From JAVBRA01 sp031548435 (GTDB lineage Bacteria; Bacteroidota; Bacteroidia; Bacteroidales; Rikenellaceae), in the NCBI GenBank assembly GCA_031548435.1, contig JAVBRA010000016.1, forward strand, positions 1 to 55,427: a stretch of 55,427 bases of DNA, in the 5' to 3' direction. Numbering within the stretch: position 1 is the first letter of the stretch; every line of letters begins with the position of its first letter. Shown here piece by piece: positions 1-8,145 of the stretch. The notes beneath the pieces were generated by a model. The model was not told the origin of the DNA. It did not search any database and worked only from the letters and a program-made list of their open reading frames with translations. Made by a program: the position numbers and the translations under genes.

Positions 1-170
1 ACCTTTTTTCGCTCACAAACATTTCTGAGTGTGGTGTGGCTCCCGATAACAAGTGAGCCTGTGGCTCCCCGCAGCCTTTTTGGTTCCTTTTTGGGCAATG
101 ACAAAAAGGATTGCCCCGCCGGCAGGTGAAATGAATCCATCGTTTTCACAATAGGGATAAATATGACGGA

Positions 171-207
171 AATAAAAAAGATCGTGAAATTCACGATCTT
201 TTTTATT
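171..207 (-). terminator. Terminator of trpS
   Basis: A near-perfect palindrome with arms aataaaaaagatcgtgaa and ttcacgatcttttttatt around a single base lies just beyond the trpS stop. Read on the minus strand the stem ends in a T-run, as expected for an intrinsic terminator. It is symmetrical and could also stop plus-strand transcription entering from the left. The first 170 bases hold no gene that I can support. Confidence 0.8.
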
Positions 208-223
208 TCCGGGTTTCGGAACC

Positions 224-1213
224 TCAGAACGGCCTTAGCCCCATGATGTCCCGCACTTCGGCCACCGTTTTCGAGGCGCTCTCGCGGGCTTTTTCGGCCC
301 CTTCGCGCACCACCCTGGCCAGGTATCTTTCGTCCGAGAGAATGCCTTTGATCCGTTCGCGGATGGGCGCCACGGTTTTGGTGATGTCCTCGGCCAGTTG
401 CTTTTTCAGGTCGCCGTAGCGGATCTCGCACGAGGCGTATTTTTCTTTGAAGAACGACACGGTGTCGGGCGAGGAAACCACCTCCATGATGGTGAAAATG
501 TTGCCGATCGGTTCGCTCATTTCCGAGTTGGGGGCCGTGGGGCCTGCGTCGGTGACGGCGCGCATCACTTTCTTGCGGATGGCGTCGTCTTCGTCGATCA
601 GATAGATGCCGTTGCCTTCGCTCTTGCCCATTTTGCCGCTGCCGTCCAGGCCGGGGATCTTCACCAGTTGTTTGCCGAAGTTATACGGTTCGCTCTCGGG
701 AAAACACTCCACACCGTACATGGTGTTGAAGCGGCGGGCGAATTTGCGCGTCATTTCCAGGTGCTGTTCCTGATCTTTGCCCACAGGCACTCTGGCCGCC
801 TTATGGAGCAGGATGTCGGCGGCCATCAGCACGGGGTAGGATAACAATCCCAGGTTGACGTTCTCGGGCTGCTTGCGCACTTTTTCCTTGAACGAGGCCG
901 TGCGTTCCAGTTCGCCGATGTAGGCGTGCATACTCAGCAGCAGGCTCAGCTCGGCCACCTGCGGCACGTCGCTCTGGATATAAATGGTCGAAATGTCGGG
1001 ATCGAGGCCGGCGCCCAGGTACTCGGCCAGCACGCTTTTGACGTTCGGGTGCAGCCGTTCGGGGTCGGGATGCGTGGTGAGCGAATGATAGTCGGCGATG
1101 AAGAAGAAACACCGGGCCTGTTTCTGCATGGCGATGAAATTCTTCAACGCCCCGAAATAGTTGCCCAGATGGAGGTTCCCCGTGGAGCGGATGCCGCTTA
1201 CTACTGTGTCCAT
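224..1213 (-). CDS. trpS: Tryptophanyl-tRNA synthetase
   Basis: This class I aminoacyl-tRNA synthetase charges tRNA-Trp with tryptophan in the cytoplasm. The protein has 329 residues, normal for bacterial TrpRS. The HIGH-type signature is GNLHLGNY near residue 12 and the KMSKS-type loop is GKMGKS in the second half. The start was placed at the ATG at 1213 because the protein then begins MDTVVSGIRSTG, the usual TrpRS N-terminus; the frame stays open upstream, but those residues look like leader sequence. It is transcribed away from the msbA-like gene and ends at a strong terminator. A candidate -7 element at 1348-1356 would give a leader of about 130 nt containing a GC-rich hairpin (GCCCC/GGGGC, around 1250); whether it attenuates is unknown. 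Confidence 0.97.
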   Translation of the reverse strand: MDTVVSGIRSTGNLHLGNYFGALKNFIAMQKQARCFFFIADYHSLTTHPDPERLHPNVKSVLAEYLGAGLDPDISTIYIQSDVPQVAELSLLLSMHAYIGELERTASFKEKVRKQPENVNLGLLSYPVLMAADILLHKAARVPVGKDQEQHLEMTRKFARRFNTMYGVECFPESEPYNFGKQLVKIPGLDGSGKMGKSEGNGIYLIDEDDAIRKKVMRAVTDAGPTAPNSEMSEPIGNIFTIMEVVSSPDTVSFFKEKYASCEIRYGDLKKQLAEDITKTVAPIRERIKGILSDERYLARVVREGAEKARESASKTVAEVRDIMGLRPF

Positions 1214-1347
1214 TTGAATTGTTTGAATTTTTTGTTCGCGCCTGTTGTCCGCCCCCGCAGGGGCTTTATTGCCGGAGAGTTCGTTCCGCTGGCAATCACT
1301 GCAAAGCAGGATCGGCAAAATGAGCCTGTGCGGGTGGCTCCGGCTCC

Positions 1348-1356
1348 GCAAAATTA
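1348..1356 (-). promoter_or_regulatory. Candidate -7 promoter element for trpS
   Basis: On the minus strand this reads TAATTTTGC, which fits the Bacteroidetes TAnnTTTG element. I see no TTTG at the expected -33 spacing, so the call is tentative. Confidence 0.4.
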
Positions 1357-1397
1357 GCTTTTTAGGCTGAAAAACCGTCCCGCTCGGGGAAAAAGAT

Positions 1398-1406
1398 TAA
1401 ATTTGC
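1398..1406 (+). promoter_or_regulatory. Candidate -7 promoter element for the msbA-like gene
   Basis: TAAATTTGC matches TAnnTTTGC and lies about 27 bp before the ATG at 1433. There is no obvious -33 TTTG. Confidence 0.5.
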
Positions 1407-1432
1407 AGATCGTTCAATGACAAGACCACCGC

Positions 1433-3259
1433 ATGAAGACCTATATCCGCCTGCTCAAATTCGCCCGTTCGCTGGGCAGATACATCGCCCCCTATTCCAT
1501 CTGCGTGGTGCTTTACTCGTTCTTCAACATGATGACCTTTACGCTGATCATTCCGGTCATCAACGCACTGTTCAACGGCAAAGGTTCGTTCGAGGCGGTG
1601 ACCTCCCTGCCTCCGGTGAAATTGAGCGTCGACTACCTCCAGGAATTCATGGGTTTCGTTCTTTACAAAGTGTACGGGCCCGATTTCACCATCACGCAGG
1701 TTCTCATATTTCTCAGCCTCATGGTCATCACCGCCGCCCTCCTGGGCAACCTGTTCCGCTACCTGAGCCAGCGCATGATCGAGAACATCCGCATCTCGAC
1801 CATGGAAAACCTGCGCAACACCATGTTCGACAGCGTGATGAAACTCAACGTGGGCTACTTCAGCAACGAACGCAAGGGAAACATCCTGTCGAAAATCACC
1901 TCGGACGTGCAGACGGTGCAGTATTGCGTCACGGCGTCGTTGCAGGCGTTTTTCAAGGAGCCGATCATCATCATCGGATTTCTGGTGCTGATGCTGGGCA
2001 TTTCGGTGAAACTCACGGCATTCACGGTGCTGGTGCTGCCGGTGATCGTGCTGTTCATCGGGGCCATCGTCAAGCGGCTGCGCCGCAAGGCCACCCGGGC
2101 GCAGGAGGCCCTGGGCGACATGACCACCGTGGTCGACGAGTCGATCTCGGGCATCAAGGTGATCAAAGGCTACAACGCCACGGGCTACACCATTTCGCGC
2201 TACCGATCGATCAACACCCTCTATTCGAAGATATTGCGGTCGATGGCCGCCCGGCAGCAACTGGCATCGCCGGTTTCCGAAACGCTGGGGATCTCGGCCG
2301 TGGCCATCGTGCTCATTTACGGCGGAACGCTGATTGCGCAAGGCGAATTCAGCGGGGCGGAATTCATCGCTTACCTGGGGGCCTTTTCGCAAGTGACCCG
2401 CCCGGTGAAGTCCATTGCCGACGCATTCGCCAACATCAACTCGGGGCTGGCCGCCGGCGAGAGGGTGTTCGACCTGATCGACACCGAACCGACGATCACC
2501 GACGCGCCCGACGCCATCGAACTGCCAGAATTCAGGGAAAGCATCGAATTCCGCAACGTGAGTTTCTCGTACGAAAACCGGCTGATCCTCGACAACATCT
2601 CGTTCGAGATCAAAAAAGGAGAGACCGTAGCCCTGGCCGGGCCTTCGGGCGGGGGCAAGTCGACCATCGCCGACCTGTTGCCGCGCTTCTATGACGTGCA
2701 ACAGGGGCAGATCCTGGTCGACGGGATCGATATCCGCCGGTATAAAATGGAGTCGCTGCGTTCGCATTTCGGCATCGTGGCGCAGGATACGGTGCTGTTC
2801 AACGACACCATCGCCGGCAACATCATGCTCGGGAATCCGGATGCCGCCCCCGAGGAGGTCGAGGCCGCGGCGAAGATCGCCAACGCCCACGCATTCATCC
2901 TGGAGACCGAGGAGGGCTACAACACCAACATCGGCGACCGCGGCATGAAGCTCTCGGGCGGGCAGCGCCAACGGCTGAGCATCGCCCGCGCCGTGCTGAA
3001 AAATCCCGACATCCTGATCATGGATGAGGCCACCTCGGCCCTGGACACCGAATCGGAACGGCTGGTGCAGGATGCGCTCGACAAGCTGCTGCAAAACCGC
3101 ACCAGCCTGGTGATCGCCCACCGCCTGAGCACCATCCAGCACGCCGACAAGATCATCGTCGTTAACCAGGGGCGGATATCCGAACAGGGAACGCATCAGG
3201 AACTGGTGGCCCGAAACGGCATCTACAACCGCCTGATCGAAATGCAGAAACTGAAATAG
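1433..3259 (+). CDS. ABC exporter, MsbA-like (lipid A/lipid flippase type)
   Basis: The protein has 608 residues and is a half-size ABC exporter: an N-terminal six-helix membrane domain (about 1-330) and a C-terminal ATPase (about 360-608). It carries Walker A GPSGGGKST, Q-loop residues around VAQDTVLF, the signature LSGGQRQRLS, Walker B ILIMDEATSALD and the switch histidine in IAHRLS. The fold and length fit MsbA, the inner-membrane flippase for lipid A-core, but half-exporters of this type also move drugs or peptides, so the substrate is inferred. It lies just upstream of an MlaE/MlaF pair, which makes a role in envelope lipid traffic attractive. A separate promoter starts the next gene, so co-transcription is not assured. 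Confidence 0.85.
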   Translation: MKTYIRLLKFARSLGRYIAPYSICVVLYSFFNMMTFTLIIPVINALFNGKGSFEAVTSLPPVKLSVDYLQEFMGFVLYKVYGPDFTITQVLIFLSLMVITAALLGNLFRYLSQRMIENIRISTMENLRNTMFDSVMKLNVGYFSNERKGNILSKITSDVQTVQYCVTASLQAFFKEPIIIIGFLVLMLGISVKLTAFTVLVLPVIVLFIGAIVKRLRRKATRAQEALGDMTTVVDESISGIKVIKGYNATGYTISRYRSINTLYSKILRSMAARQQLASPVSETLGISAVAIVLIYGGTLIAQGEFSGAEFIAYLGAFSQVTRPVKSIADAFANINSGLAAGERVFDLIDTEPTITDAPDAIELPEFRESIEFRNVSFSYENRLILDNISFEIKKGETVALAGPSGGGKSTIADLLPRFYDVQQGQILVDGIDIRRYKMESLRSHFGIVAQDTVLFNDTIAGNIMLGNPDAAPEEVEAAAKIANAHAFILETEEGYNTNIGDRGMKLSGGQRQRLSIARAVLKNPDILIMDEATSALDTESERLVQDALDKLLQNRTSLVIAHRLSTIQHADKIIVVNQGRISEQGTHQELVARNGIYNRLIEMQKLK

Positions 3260-3319
3260 CGCATCTGCAACAAACAGGCAGGCGTGGTCGCATTCCTGCC
3301 CCATAAACGAAAGTTTTCC

Positions 3320-3327
3320 TACCTTTG
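3320..3327 (+). promoter_or_regulatory. Candidate -7 promoter element for the 3353 gene
   Basis: TACCTTTG fits the Bacteroidetes TAnnTTTG box and lies 25 bp before the start codon at 3353. Confidence 0.5.
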
Positions 3328-3352
3328 GCGCAAACACGCTTCTTTTTAAACT

Positions 3353-3667
3353 ATGGATAAATTTCTGTCATTCGTCCTGATCCTGATCCTCGGCTTCTAC
3401 CTGCTGGGGATCGTGGCACGGCTGTTGCTGCGCAGATGGGTGGCCAGGCGGCAGAAAGAGTTCTCCGAAGGGAAAACCGGCGGAGGGTTCTTCTGGCAGT
3501 ATCCCCCGCGGGGCAACAACGCCAACCGTCCGGGAGACAACCGCGAATCCGGCAAAGTGACCGTGGTGCGCACCCAACGGGAAGAGAAAAAAGTGAGCAG
3601 CAACGCCGGCGAGTATGTCGAATACGAAGAAATTACCGAAACGGCGGAAGAAGAGATGAAGGAATGA
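3353..3667 (+). CDS. Small single-helix membrane protein (DUF4834-like)
   Basis: The protein has 104 residues with one N-terminal membrane helix (about residues 5-26, FLSFVLILILGFYLLGIVA). A basic segment follows (LLLRRWVARRQKE), then a flexible polar tail that becomes acidic at the end. The layout resembles the Bacteroidetes family DUF4834, which I recall but could not search. The stop codon overlaps the start of the mlaE-like gene (ATGA), so the two are probably translationally coupled. The function is unknown; context suggests an accessory of the lipid transporter. Confidence 0.75.
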   Translation: MDKFLSFVLILILGFYLLGIVARLLLRRWVARRQKEFSEGKTGGGFFWQYPPRGNNANRPGDNRESGKVTVVRTQREEKKVSSNAGEYVEYEEITETAEEEMKE

Positions 3668-4419
3668 ACTACGTCGCAGGATTTTTCGAAACCATCGGGC
3701 GTTACCTGATCCTGATGAAAAAGGTGTTCTCGAAGCCCGAGAAGCTGCCGGTCTACACCAAACTGGTGGTGCAGGAGACGATGAAGTCGGTGATCAACTC
3801 GATCGGCATCGTCATCATCATCTCGTTTTTCATGGGGGCGGTAGTGGCCATCCAGATGGGGCTGAACCTTGAAAACCCGTTCATTCCGCGCTACCTGATC
3901 GGCTACACCACGCGCGAGACCATCCTGCTGGAGTTCAGCTCGACCATCGTGGCGCTGATCCTGGCAGGCAAGGTGGGCTCGAACATCTCGTCCGAACTGG
4001 GCACCATGCGCATCACCGACCAGATCGACGCGCTGGAAGTGATGGGCATCAACTCGGCCAGCTACCTGATCCTGCCCAAGATCGTGGCCGTGGTGCTGTT
4101 TTTTCCGTTCCTGACGGCCATCAGCATGGGCGTGGGGATCATCGGCGGCTACTTCGCGGCCTTTACCACCACCAACATCGGGATAGAAAATTATGTCGAA
4201 GGGATCCGTTACGCATTCAACCCGTTTTACATCACCTATTCGCTGGTGAAGGCGGCGGTGTTCGCCTTTCTCATTTCGTCCATCGCATCGTTCTACGGCT
4301 ATGAGCCCAAAGGCAACTCGCTGGCCGTGGGACGGGCCAGCACCCTGGCCGTGGTGGTGAGCAGCGTGGCGATCCTCGTATTCAACTTATTGCTAACCAA
4401 TCTGATGCTCGTCAAATGA
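3664..4419 (+). CDS. mlaE: MlaE-family lipid ABC transporter permease
   Basis: The protein has 251 residues and is a multi-helix permease of the MlaE (DUF140) family. With MlaF and an MCE protein, these permeases move phospholipids between the inner and outer membranes. Family-typical stretches are visible: FFMGAVVAIQMG, FSSTIVALILAGKVGSNISSELGTM-type sequence, and ITDQIDALEVMGI, the conserved loop that contacts the ATPase. The start at 3664 overlaps the previous stop as ATGA, and the gene's own stop overlaps the ATPase start in the same way. The frame is open far upstream, but that part is the shadow of the preceding gene. Confidence 0.93.
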   Translation: MNYVAGFFETIGRYLILMKKVFSKPEKLPVYTKLVVQETMKSVINSIGIVIIISFFMGAVVAIQMGLNLENPFIPRYLIGYTTRETILLEFSSTIVALILAGKVGSNISSELGTMRITDQIDALEVMGINSASYLILPKIVAVVLFFPFLTAISMGVGIIGGYFAAFTTTNIGIENYVEGIRYAFNPFYITYSLVKAAVFAFLISSIASFYGYEPKGNSLAVGRASTLAVVVSSVAILVFNLLLTNLMLVK

Positions 4420-5186
4420 TCCGGGTCGAAAACATAGTCAAGTCGTTCGACGGCCGGGTGGTGCTCGATGACATTTCGGCCACGTTCGAGACCGGCAAAA
4501 CCAACCTGATCATCGGCCAGAGCGGATCGGGCAAAACGGTATTGCTCAAGTCGATCGTGGGCCTGTTCCAGGTCAACGAGGGGAAAGTCTTTTACGACGA
4601 CACCGAATTTACCTCCCTCTCGTTCGAAGAGGTCAAGGCGATCCGCCGCCATGTGGGGATGATTTTCCAGGGCGGGGCGCTGTTGGACTCGTTCACCGTG
4701 GAGCAAAACGTGCGGTTCCCGCTCGACATGTTCACCGAGATGAGCGAAGACGAAAAACGCGAACGGGTCGAATTCTGCCTCAAAAGGGTCAACCTGCTGG
4801 AGGCCGACCACCTTTATCCGTCCGAGATCAGCGGCGGGATGGTCAAGCGCACGGCCATCGCCCGGGCCATTGTGATGAACCCCCAATACCTGTTCTGCGA
4901 CGAGCCTAACTCGGGCCTCGACCCCATCACCTCGGGCGTGATTGACAGCCTGATCAGGGAGATCACCGAGGAGTTCAACATCACCACCATCATCAATACC
5001 CACGACATGAACTCGGTGATGGAGATCGGCGAGACCATCATCTTCATCCACGAGGGGAAGAACTGGTGGAGCGGCACCCGGCACGAGATCTTCGACTCGG
5101 ACAACTGCGAATTCAACAGCTTCGTCTTCGGATCGGCCATGGCCCGGCGGGCCAGAAAGCTGATCACACGGCAACAGAACCCATAA
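4416..5186 (+). CDS. mlaF: MlaF-family lipid ABC transporter ATP-binding protein
   Basis: The protein has 256 residues and is a single ABC ATPase that powers the MlaE-type permease. It has Walker A GQSGSGKT (residues about 33-40), signature ISGGMVKR, Walker B YLFCDEPNSGLDP and the switch histidine in NTHDMNS. The ISGGM(V/R)KR signature and DEPxSGLDP are typical of MlaF. It is coupled to mlaE by an ATGA overlap. In many Bacteroidetes an MCE-domain gene (mlaD) follows; here a terminator and the peptide island follow instead, so the periplasmic partner must be encoded elsewhere. Confidence 0.93.
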   Translation: MIRVENIVKSFDGRVVLDDISATFETGKTNLIIGQSGSGKTVLLKSIVGLFQVNEGKVFYDDTEFTSLSFEEVKAIRRHVGMIFQGGALLDSFTVEQNVRFPLDMFTEMSEDEKRERVEFCLKRVNLLEADHLYPSEISGGMVKRTAIARAIVMNPQYLFCDEPNSGLDPITSGVIDSLIREITEEFNITTIINTHDMNSVMEIGETIIFIHEGKNWWSGTRHEIFDSDNCEFNSFVFGSAMARRARKLITRQQNP

Positions 5187-5203
5187 ACGATACTGTTTCT
5201 AAT

Positions 5204-5247
5204 GGAACCGCCTCGCAACGTTGTTGCGAGGCGTCTCCTATTTTTTT
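5204..5247 (+). terminator. Terminator of the mlaEF operon, outer end of left inverted repeat
   Basis: Stem GCCTCGCAAC/GTTGCGAGGC with loop GTT, followed by a T-run at 5241-5247. The same hairpin occurs in inverted orientation at 12021-12064 with a longer perfect stem. In this left copy the outer stem is broken by two mismatches. Confidence 0.85.
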
Positions 5248-5326
5248 GTATGATTTTATATTGGTTTATTCAATGTAATTAAAGAATTGATATTTCTGAA
5301 TATATTTCATTTTTCGTTAAAAATAT

Positions 5327-5357
5327 CTGGTATTTACGTATATATAATTTAGGTTTG
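5327..5357 (+). promoter_or_regulatory. Promoter of the left peptide gene
   Basis: The -7 element TAGGTTTG lies at 5350-5357. The -33 position (5327-5330) reads CTGG instead of TTTG. The matching promoter at 11901-11930 has a perfect TTTG, so this copy may be the weaker one. About 70 nt of leader precede the start codon. Confidence 0.6.
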
Positions 5358-5429
5358 ATCTCACTAAAGAACTGCGCGCGTTCTTGAAATTTTTATTCTT
5401 TATTATTCACTTAAAATTGAATTATTTCG

Positions 5430-5672
5430 ATGAAAAAACTAATTTTGTATTCAGTCTCCGCCCTCGCGTTGTGCGGCGGAGTTGCGATGGGCACCAAGAT
5501 GATGGCTCCCACCCCCAACTCGCTGATGATGCGCAACATCGAAGCATTGTCGGAAGAAGAAGCGGTTGAGATTCCTTGTCTGGAAGAAACGGATTCGGTT
5601 TGTCGATTCCTAGGGCGCCTTGCTGATGGGAAAATGGGCGAAATAAAATTCGCAGACATGAAACACAAGTAA
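5430..5672 (+). CDS. NVEALA-like secreted peptide precursor (left copy)
   Basis: The protein has 80 residues. It begins with an export signal (MKKLILYSVSALALCGG) followed by MRNIEALSEEEA, which I read as a variant of the NVEALA motif of a Bacteroidetes family of small secreted proteins. The remaining 35 or so residues contain a cysteine pair (C-x7-C, in IPCLEETDSVCRF) and a basic end. The first 40 residues are almost identical to the second precursor encoded at 11572-11829, while the C-terminal cores are unrelated in sequence. A 12-bp hairpin separates it from the downstream lipoprotein gene. The family's function is not known to me; conserved leader plus variable core suggests an exported, diversified peptide. 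Confidence 0.75.
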   Translation: MKKLILYSVSALALCGGVAMGTKMMAPTPNSLMMRNIEALSEEEAVEIPCLEETDSVCRFLGRLADGKMGEIKFADMKHK

Positions 5673-5679
5673 AATCCAA

Positions 5680-5707
5680 GGCAGTCCGCATTGATATGCG
5701 GACTGCC
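5680..5707 (+). promoter_or_regulatory. Intercistronic hairpin between peptide and lipoprotein genes
   Basis: A perfect 12-bp stem (GGCAGTCCGCAT/ATGCGGACTGCC) with loop TGAT sits 7 nt after the peptide stop. No T-run follows, so it looks like an RNA-processing or stability element that would let the peptide be made in excess over the lipoprotein. The matching position in the right cluster holds a true terminator-like hairpin. Confidence 0.7.
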
Positions 5708-5723
5708 TCAAAAACATATGGCG

Positions 5724-6842
5724 ATGAATTATAAAAACACGCTCTTCTTTTTTCTTTTCGCAGGAGCATTTTGCGGATGTCACAAAAATGAAGTTAAAAA
5801 AACCACTGCCCGATGGGATGGCTTGGAGCATCAACTAACGGCAGAACCAATCGCATCGGACTCCGTGATTCTGGAATTTTCCGAAATCACCTCGATAGGC
5901 GACTATCTGATAATTGGTGCGTCCCATGCCGATAAGATATTTTCCCTTTACAAGCTGCAGGGCGACTCGGTCAAATACCAGGGTTCGTTTCTGAACAAGG
6001 GCCGGGGGCCGGCCGAAGTCATGGCGGCGAACTTGTATTATCTTCCTGAATACAACTCGGTTGTGATGGTGGGCTATAATTTTTTCGGAAGAAATATCGT
6101 CGTGCCCGTTGATAAAATAGAGAATCTTCTGGATGTGAACACTTGGAAGATTTACGACAATGACATCACTTACGGACATCAGAATATCAGGCCCATAGAT
6201 ACCTCATCATTTATTCTCCATAAGTTTTCAGGACAGGATGCAACTGAGGACGACTGCATGTTCGCCACGTTTGCCGTGGGCGATACGACCCTGACAACCA
6301 TTGCGGGAATCGTATATCCGAAAGACAATGTGAACGTGGAATTTCGGGAGCGGGCCGATATGTATGCCGCCACCCAGATTGTCAAACGCCCCGGGTACCC
6401 CCAATTCGTCAATTCCATTCAGGACAACCACTATGTAAAAGTGTTCACGTTAAACGAAAGCAGGCAGGTGGCGAGCCAGTTCGATCTGTTCAACGAACTA
6501 CCCGAGTACACCGCCGATGTCAACGGGAATGCCGTTCGGGGAAAGTCGAACAAAAGCGGACTTCACTCCGATGTGTCGAAAAATTATATCTATCTCTCAG
6601 ACCCGAAATTAACAAATGAAACCCGTTCCAGGGCAAGAGAGATAAACGGCTACCCGCCGGGCTACTGCAAAGAAATCTACGTGAGCGACTGGGAGGGAAA
6701 ACCGGTCGTAAAATACGTTGCCGATGTGCCGATCTGTTATTTTGCCGTAGATGACAACGAAGAATATGCCTATGTCTGCACCTACGACCAAGAGACCCTC
6801 GAAGAGAAACTGGTGCGGTTCCGGCTGCCGAAACTGGATTGA
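5724..6842 (+). CDS. TolB-like (BF3164-type) propeller lipoprotein
   Basis: The protein has 372 residues. A lipoprotein signal (MNYKNTLFFFLFAGAFCGC) predicts lipidation at Cys21. The rest is beta-rich with repeated strand-turn units, as in the six-bladed TolB-like lipoproteins often found beside NVEALA genes in Bacteroides. It shares GRGPAE with the lipoproteins at 8146, 9368 and (as GRGDDE) 10475. Its C-terminus (EEKLVRFRLPKLD) is nearly identical to that of the 9368 protein, its closest relative here. An ATG at 5718 is an alternative start (MAMNYK). It lies about 50 nt after the left peptide gene and is probably co-transcribed with it. The function is unknown; a surface or periplasmic partner of the peptide is an inference. 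Confidence 0.8.
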   Translation: MNYKNTLFFFLFAGAFCGCHKNEVKKTTARWDGLEHQLTAEPIASDSVILEFSEITSIGDYLIIGASHADKIFSLYKLQGDSVKYQGSFLNKGRGPAEVMAANLYYLPEYNSVVMVGYNFFGRNIVVPVDKIENLLDVNTWKIYDNDITYGHQNIRPIDTSSFILHKFSGQDATEDDCMFATFAVGDTTLTTIAGIVYPKDNVNVEFRERADMYAATQIVKRPGYPQFVNSIQDNHYVKVFTLNESRQVASQFDLFNELPEYTADVNGNAVRGKSNKSGLHSDVSKNYIYLSDPKLTNETRSRAREINGYPPGYCKEIYVSDWEGKPVVKYVADVPICYFAVDDNEEYAYVCTYDQETLEEKLVRFRLPKLD

Positions 6843-6867
6843 CAGCGCATAAAAAAATTCCACGCGC

Positions 6868-6899
6868 TTTGTTCCCTTTTAAAAAATCGCTAACTTTGC
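6868..6899 (+). promoter_or_regulatory. Promoter of gapA
   Basis: TTTG at 6868-6871, a 19-bp spacer, then TAACTTTGC at 6891-6899. This is a textbook Bacteroidetes -33/-7 pair and shows that gapA is transcribed independently of the lipoprotein gene before it. Confidence 0.85.
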
Positions 6900-6936
6900 A
6901 GCTTCTAAAGAATTTAACCTTTAAAGGGAAACGATT

Positions 6937-7941
6937 ATGTCAAAGATTAAGATCGGTATCAACGGTTTCGGACGCATCGGCCGTCTGGTATTCCGTGCCG
7001 CCATCCAGAGGGGCGACGTTGAGGTTGTTGGGATCAACGACCTTATCTCTGTTGATTACATGGCCTATATGCTGCGTTACGACACGGTTCACGGTCAGTT
7101 CAAAGGCACCATCGACGTGAAGGACGGCAACCTGGTTGTCAACGGACAGTCGATCCGCGTAACCGCCGAAAAAGACCCCGCCAACCTGAAATGGGACGCC
7201 GTGGGCGCAGAATACGTCGTTGAATCGACCGGCCTGTTCCTGACCAAGGAAACCGCCGAGGCGCACATTAAGGCCGGCGCCAAGAGGGTGGTGATGTCGG
7301 CCCCGTCGAAAGACGACACCCCCATGTTCGTAATGGGCGTGAACAACAAGGAATACAAGGGCGAGACCATCGTGTCGAACGCTTCCTGCACCACCAACTG
7401 CCTGGCTCCGCTGGCCAAGGTGATCAACGACAAGTTCGGCATCGTCGAAGGGTTGATGACCACCGTTCACGCCACCACCGCCACCCAGAAAACCGTCGAC
7501 GGCCCGTCTGCAAAAGACTGGAGGGGCGGCCGCGCCGCTGCCGGCAACATCATCCCGTCGTCTACGGGCGCTGCCAAGGCCGTGGGCAAAGTGATTCCGT
7601 CGCTGAACGGCAAGCTGACCGGTATGGCGTTCCGCGTTCCGACCCTGGACGTTTCGGTTGTCGACCTGACCTGCCGTCTGGAAAAAGGCGCCTCGTACGC
7701 TGATATCTGCGCTGCCATCAAGGCTGCCGCCGACGGCGAACTCAAAGGCATTCTGGGCTACACCGAAGACGAAGTGGTTTCGTCGGACTTCATCGGCGAA
7801 GCACGCACCTCGGTGTTCGATGCCAAAGCCGGTATTTCGCTCAACAACAACTTCGTGAAGCTGGTTTCGTGGTACGACAACGAATGGGGCTACTCGAACA
7901 AGGTGGTCGAGCTGATCCTGCACATGAGCACGGTGAAATAA
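6937..7941 (+). CDS. gapA: Glyceraldehyde-3-phosphate dehydrogenase
   Basis: The protein has 334 residues and is a full-length type I phosphorylating GAPDH, which interconverts glyceraldehyde 3-phosphate and 1,3-bisphosphoglycerate in glycolysis and gluconeogenesis. The NAD-binding glycine motif GINGFGRIGR is at the N-terminus and the catalytic cysteine is Cys151 in SNASCTTNCL. The C-terminal WYDNEWGYSNK is intact. It has its own promoter and terminator, so it is a stand-alone unit. A single-copy housekeeping gene inside an accessory island bounded by inverted repeats is unusual. Confidence 0.98.
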   Translation: MSKIKIGINGFGRIGRLVFRAAIQRGDVEVVGINDLISVDYMAYMLRYDTVHGQFKGTIDVKDGNLVVNGQSIRVTAEKDPANLKWDAVGAEYVVESTGLFLTKETAEAHIKAGAKRVVMSAPSKDDTPMFVMGVNNKEYKGETIVSNASCTTNCLAPLAKVINDKFGIVEGLMTTVHATTATQKTVDGPSAKDWRGGRAAAGNIIPSSTGAAKAVGKVIPSLNGKLTGMAFRVPTLDVSVVDLTCRLEKGASYADICAAIKAAADGELKGILGYTEDEVVSSDFIGEARTSVFDAKAGISLNNNFVKLVSWYDNEWGYSNKVVELILHMSTVK

Positions 7942-7960
7942 GCATCCTGCCTGACAATAG

Positions 7961-7992
7961 AAAAGGCGGCCCCGCAAAGGGCCGCCTTTTTG
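7961..7992 (+). terminator. Terminator of gapA
   Basis: Stem AAAAGGCGGCCC/GGGCCGCCTTTT with a short loop, running directly into a T-run about 20 bp after the gapA stop. Confidence 0.92.
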
Positions 7993-8071
7993 TTGCATCA
8001 CCCCGATCTCCGGCGGGGCCCTGCAAGAATCCGACGGCCGCTCGACCAATAGCTGTTTTTAAATTTTTAAT

Positions 8072-8079
8072 TATATTTG
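8072..8079 (+). promoter_or_regulatory. Candidate -7 promoter element before the 8146 gene
   Basis: TATATTTG matches TAnnTTTG and lies 66 bp before the ATG at 8146. No clear -33 element is visible. Confidence 0.45.
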
Positions 8080-8145
8080 TTCTGCGATCGAAAAAACAGC
8101 GAGAAGCGGGATGCCCTCTCTTTATTTATTATCAACAGATAAGTT

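Larger units (their letters stand above)
5204..5553 (+). repeat. Left arm of the island's inverted repeat
   Basis: This stretch holds a terminator hairpin, an AT-rich promoter region, a 5' leader and the first 40 or so codons of an NVEALA-like gene. It is matched in reverse orientation by about 11700-12064. Identity is very high from the hairpin's T-run to about 5290, weak from about 5290 to 5325, then high again through the coding leader (to the NIEAL codons). The arms bound a 6.9-kb segment that includes gapA. Confidence 0.85.

Noticed and set aside
1214..1347. Tryptophan-responsive riboswitch or leader before trpS
   Set aside because: Hairpins are present, but I cannot match them to a known Bacteroidetes leader class from sequence alone.
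1397..3337. Long minus-strand frame over the ABC exporter
   Set aside because: The plus strand carries all ABC motifs; the antisense product has none.
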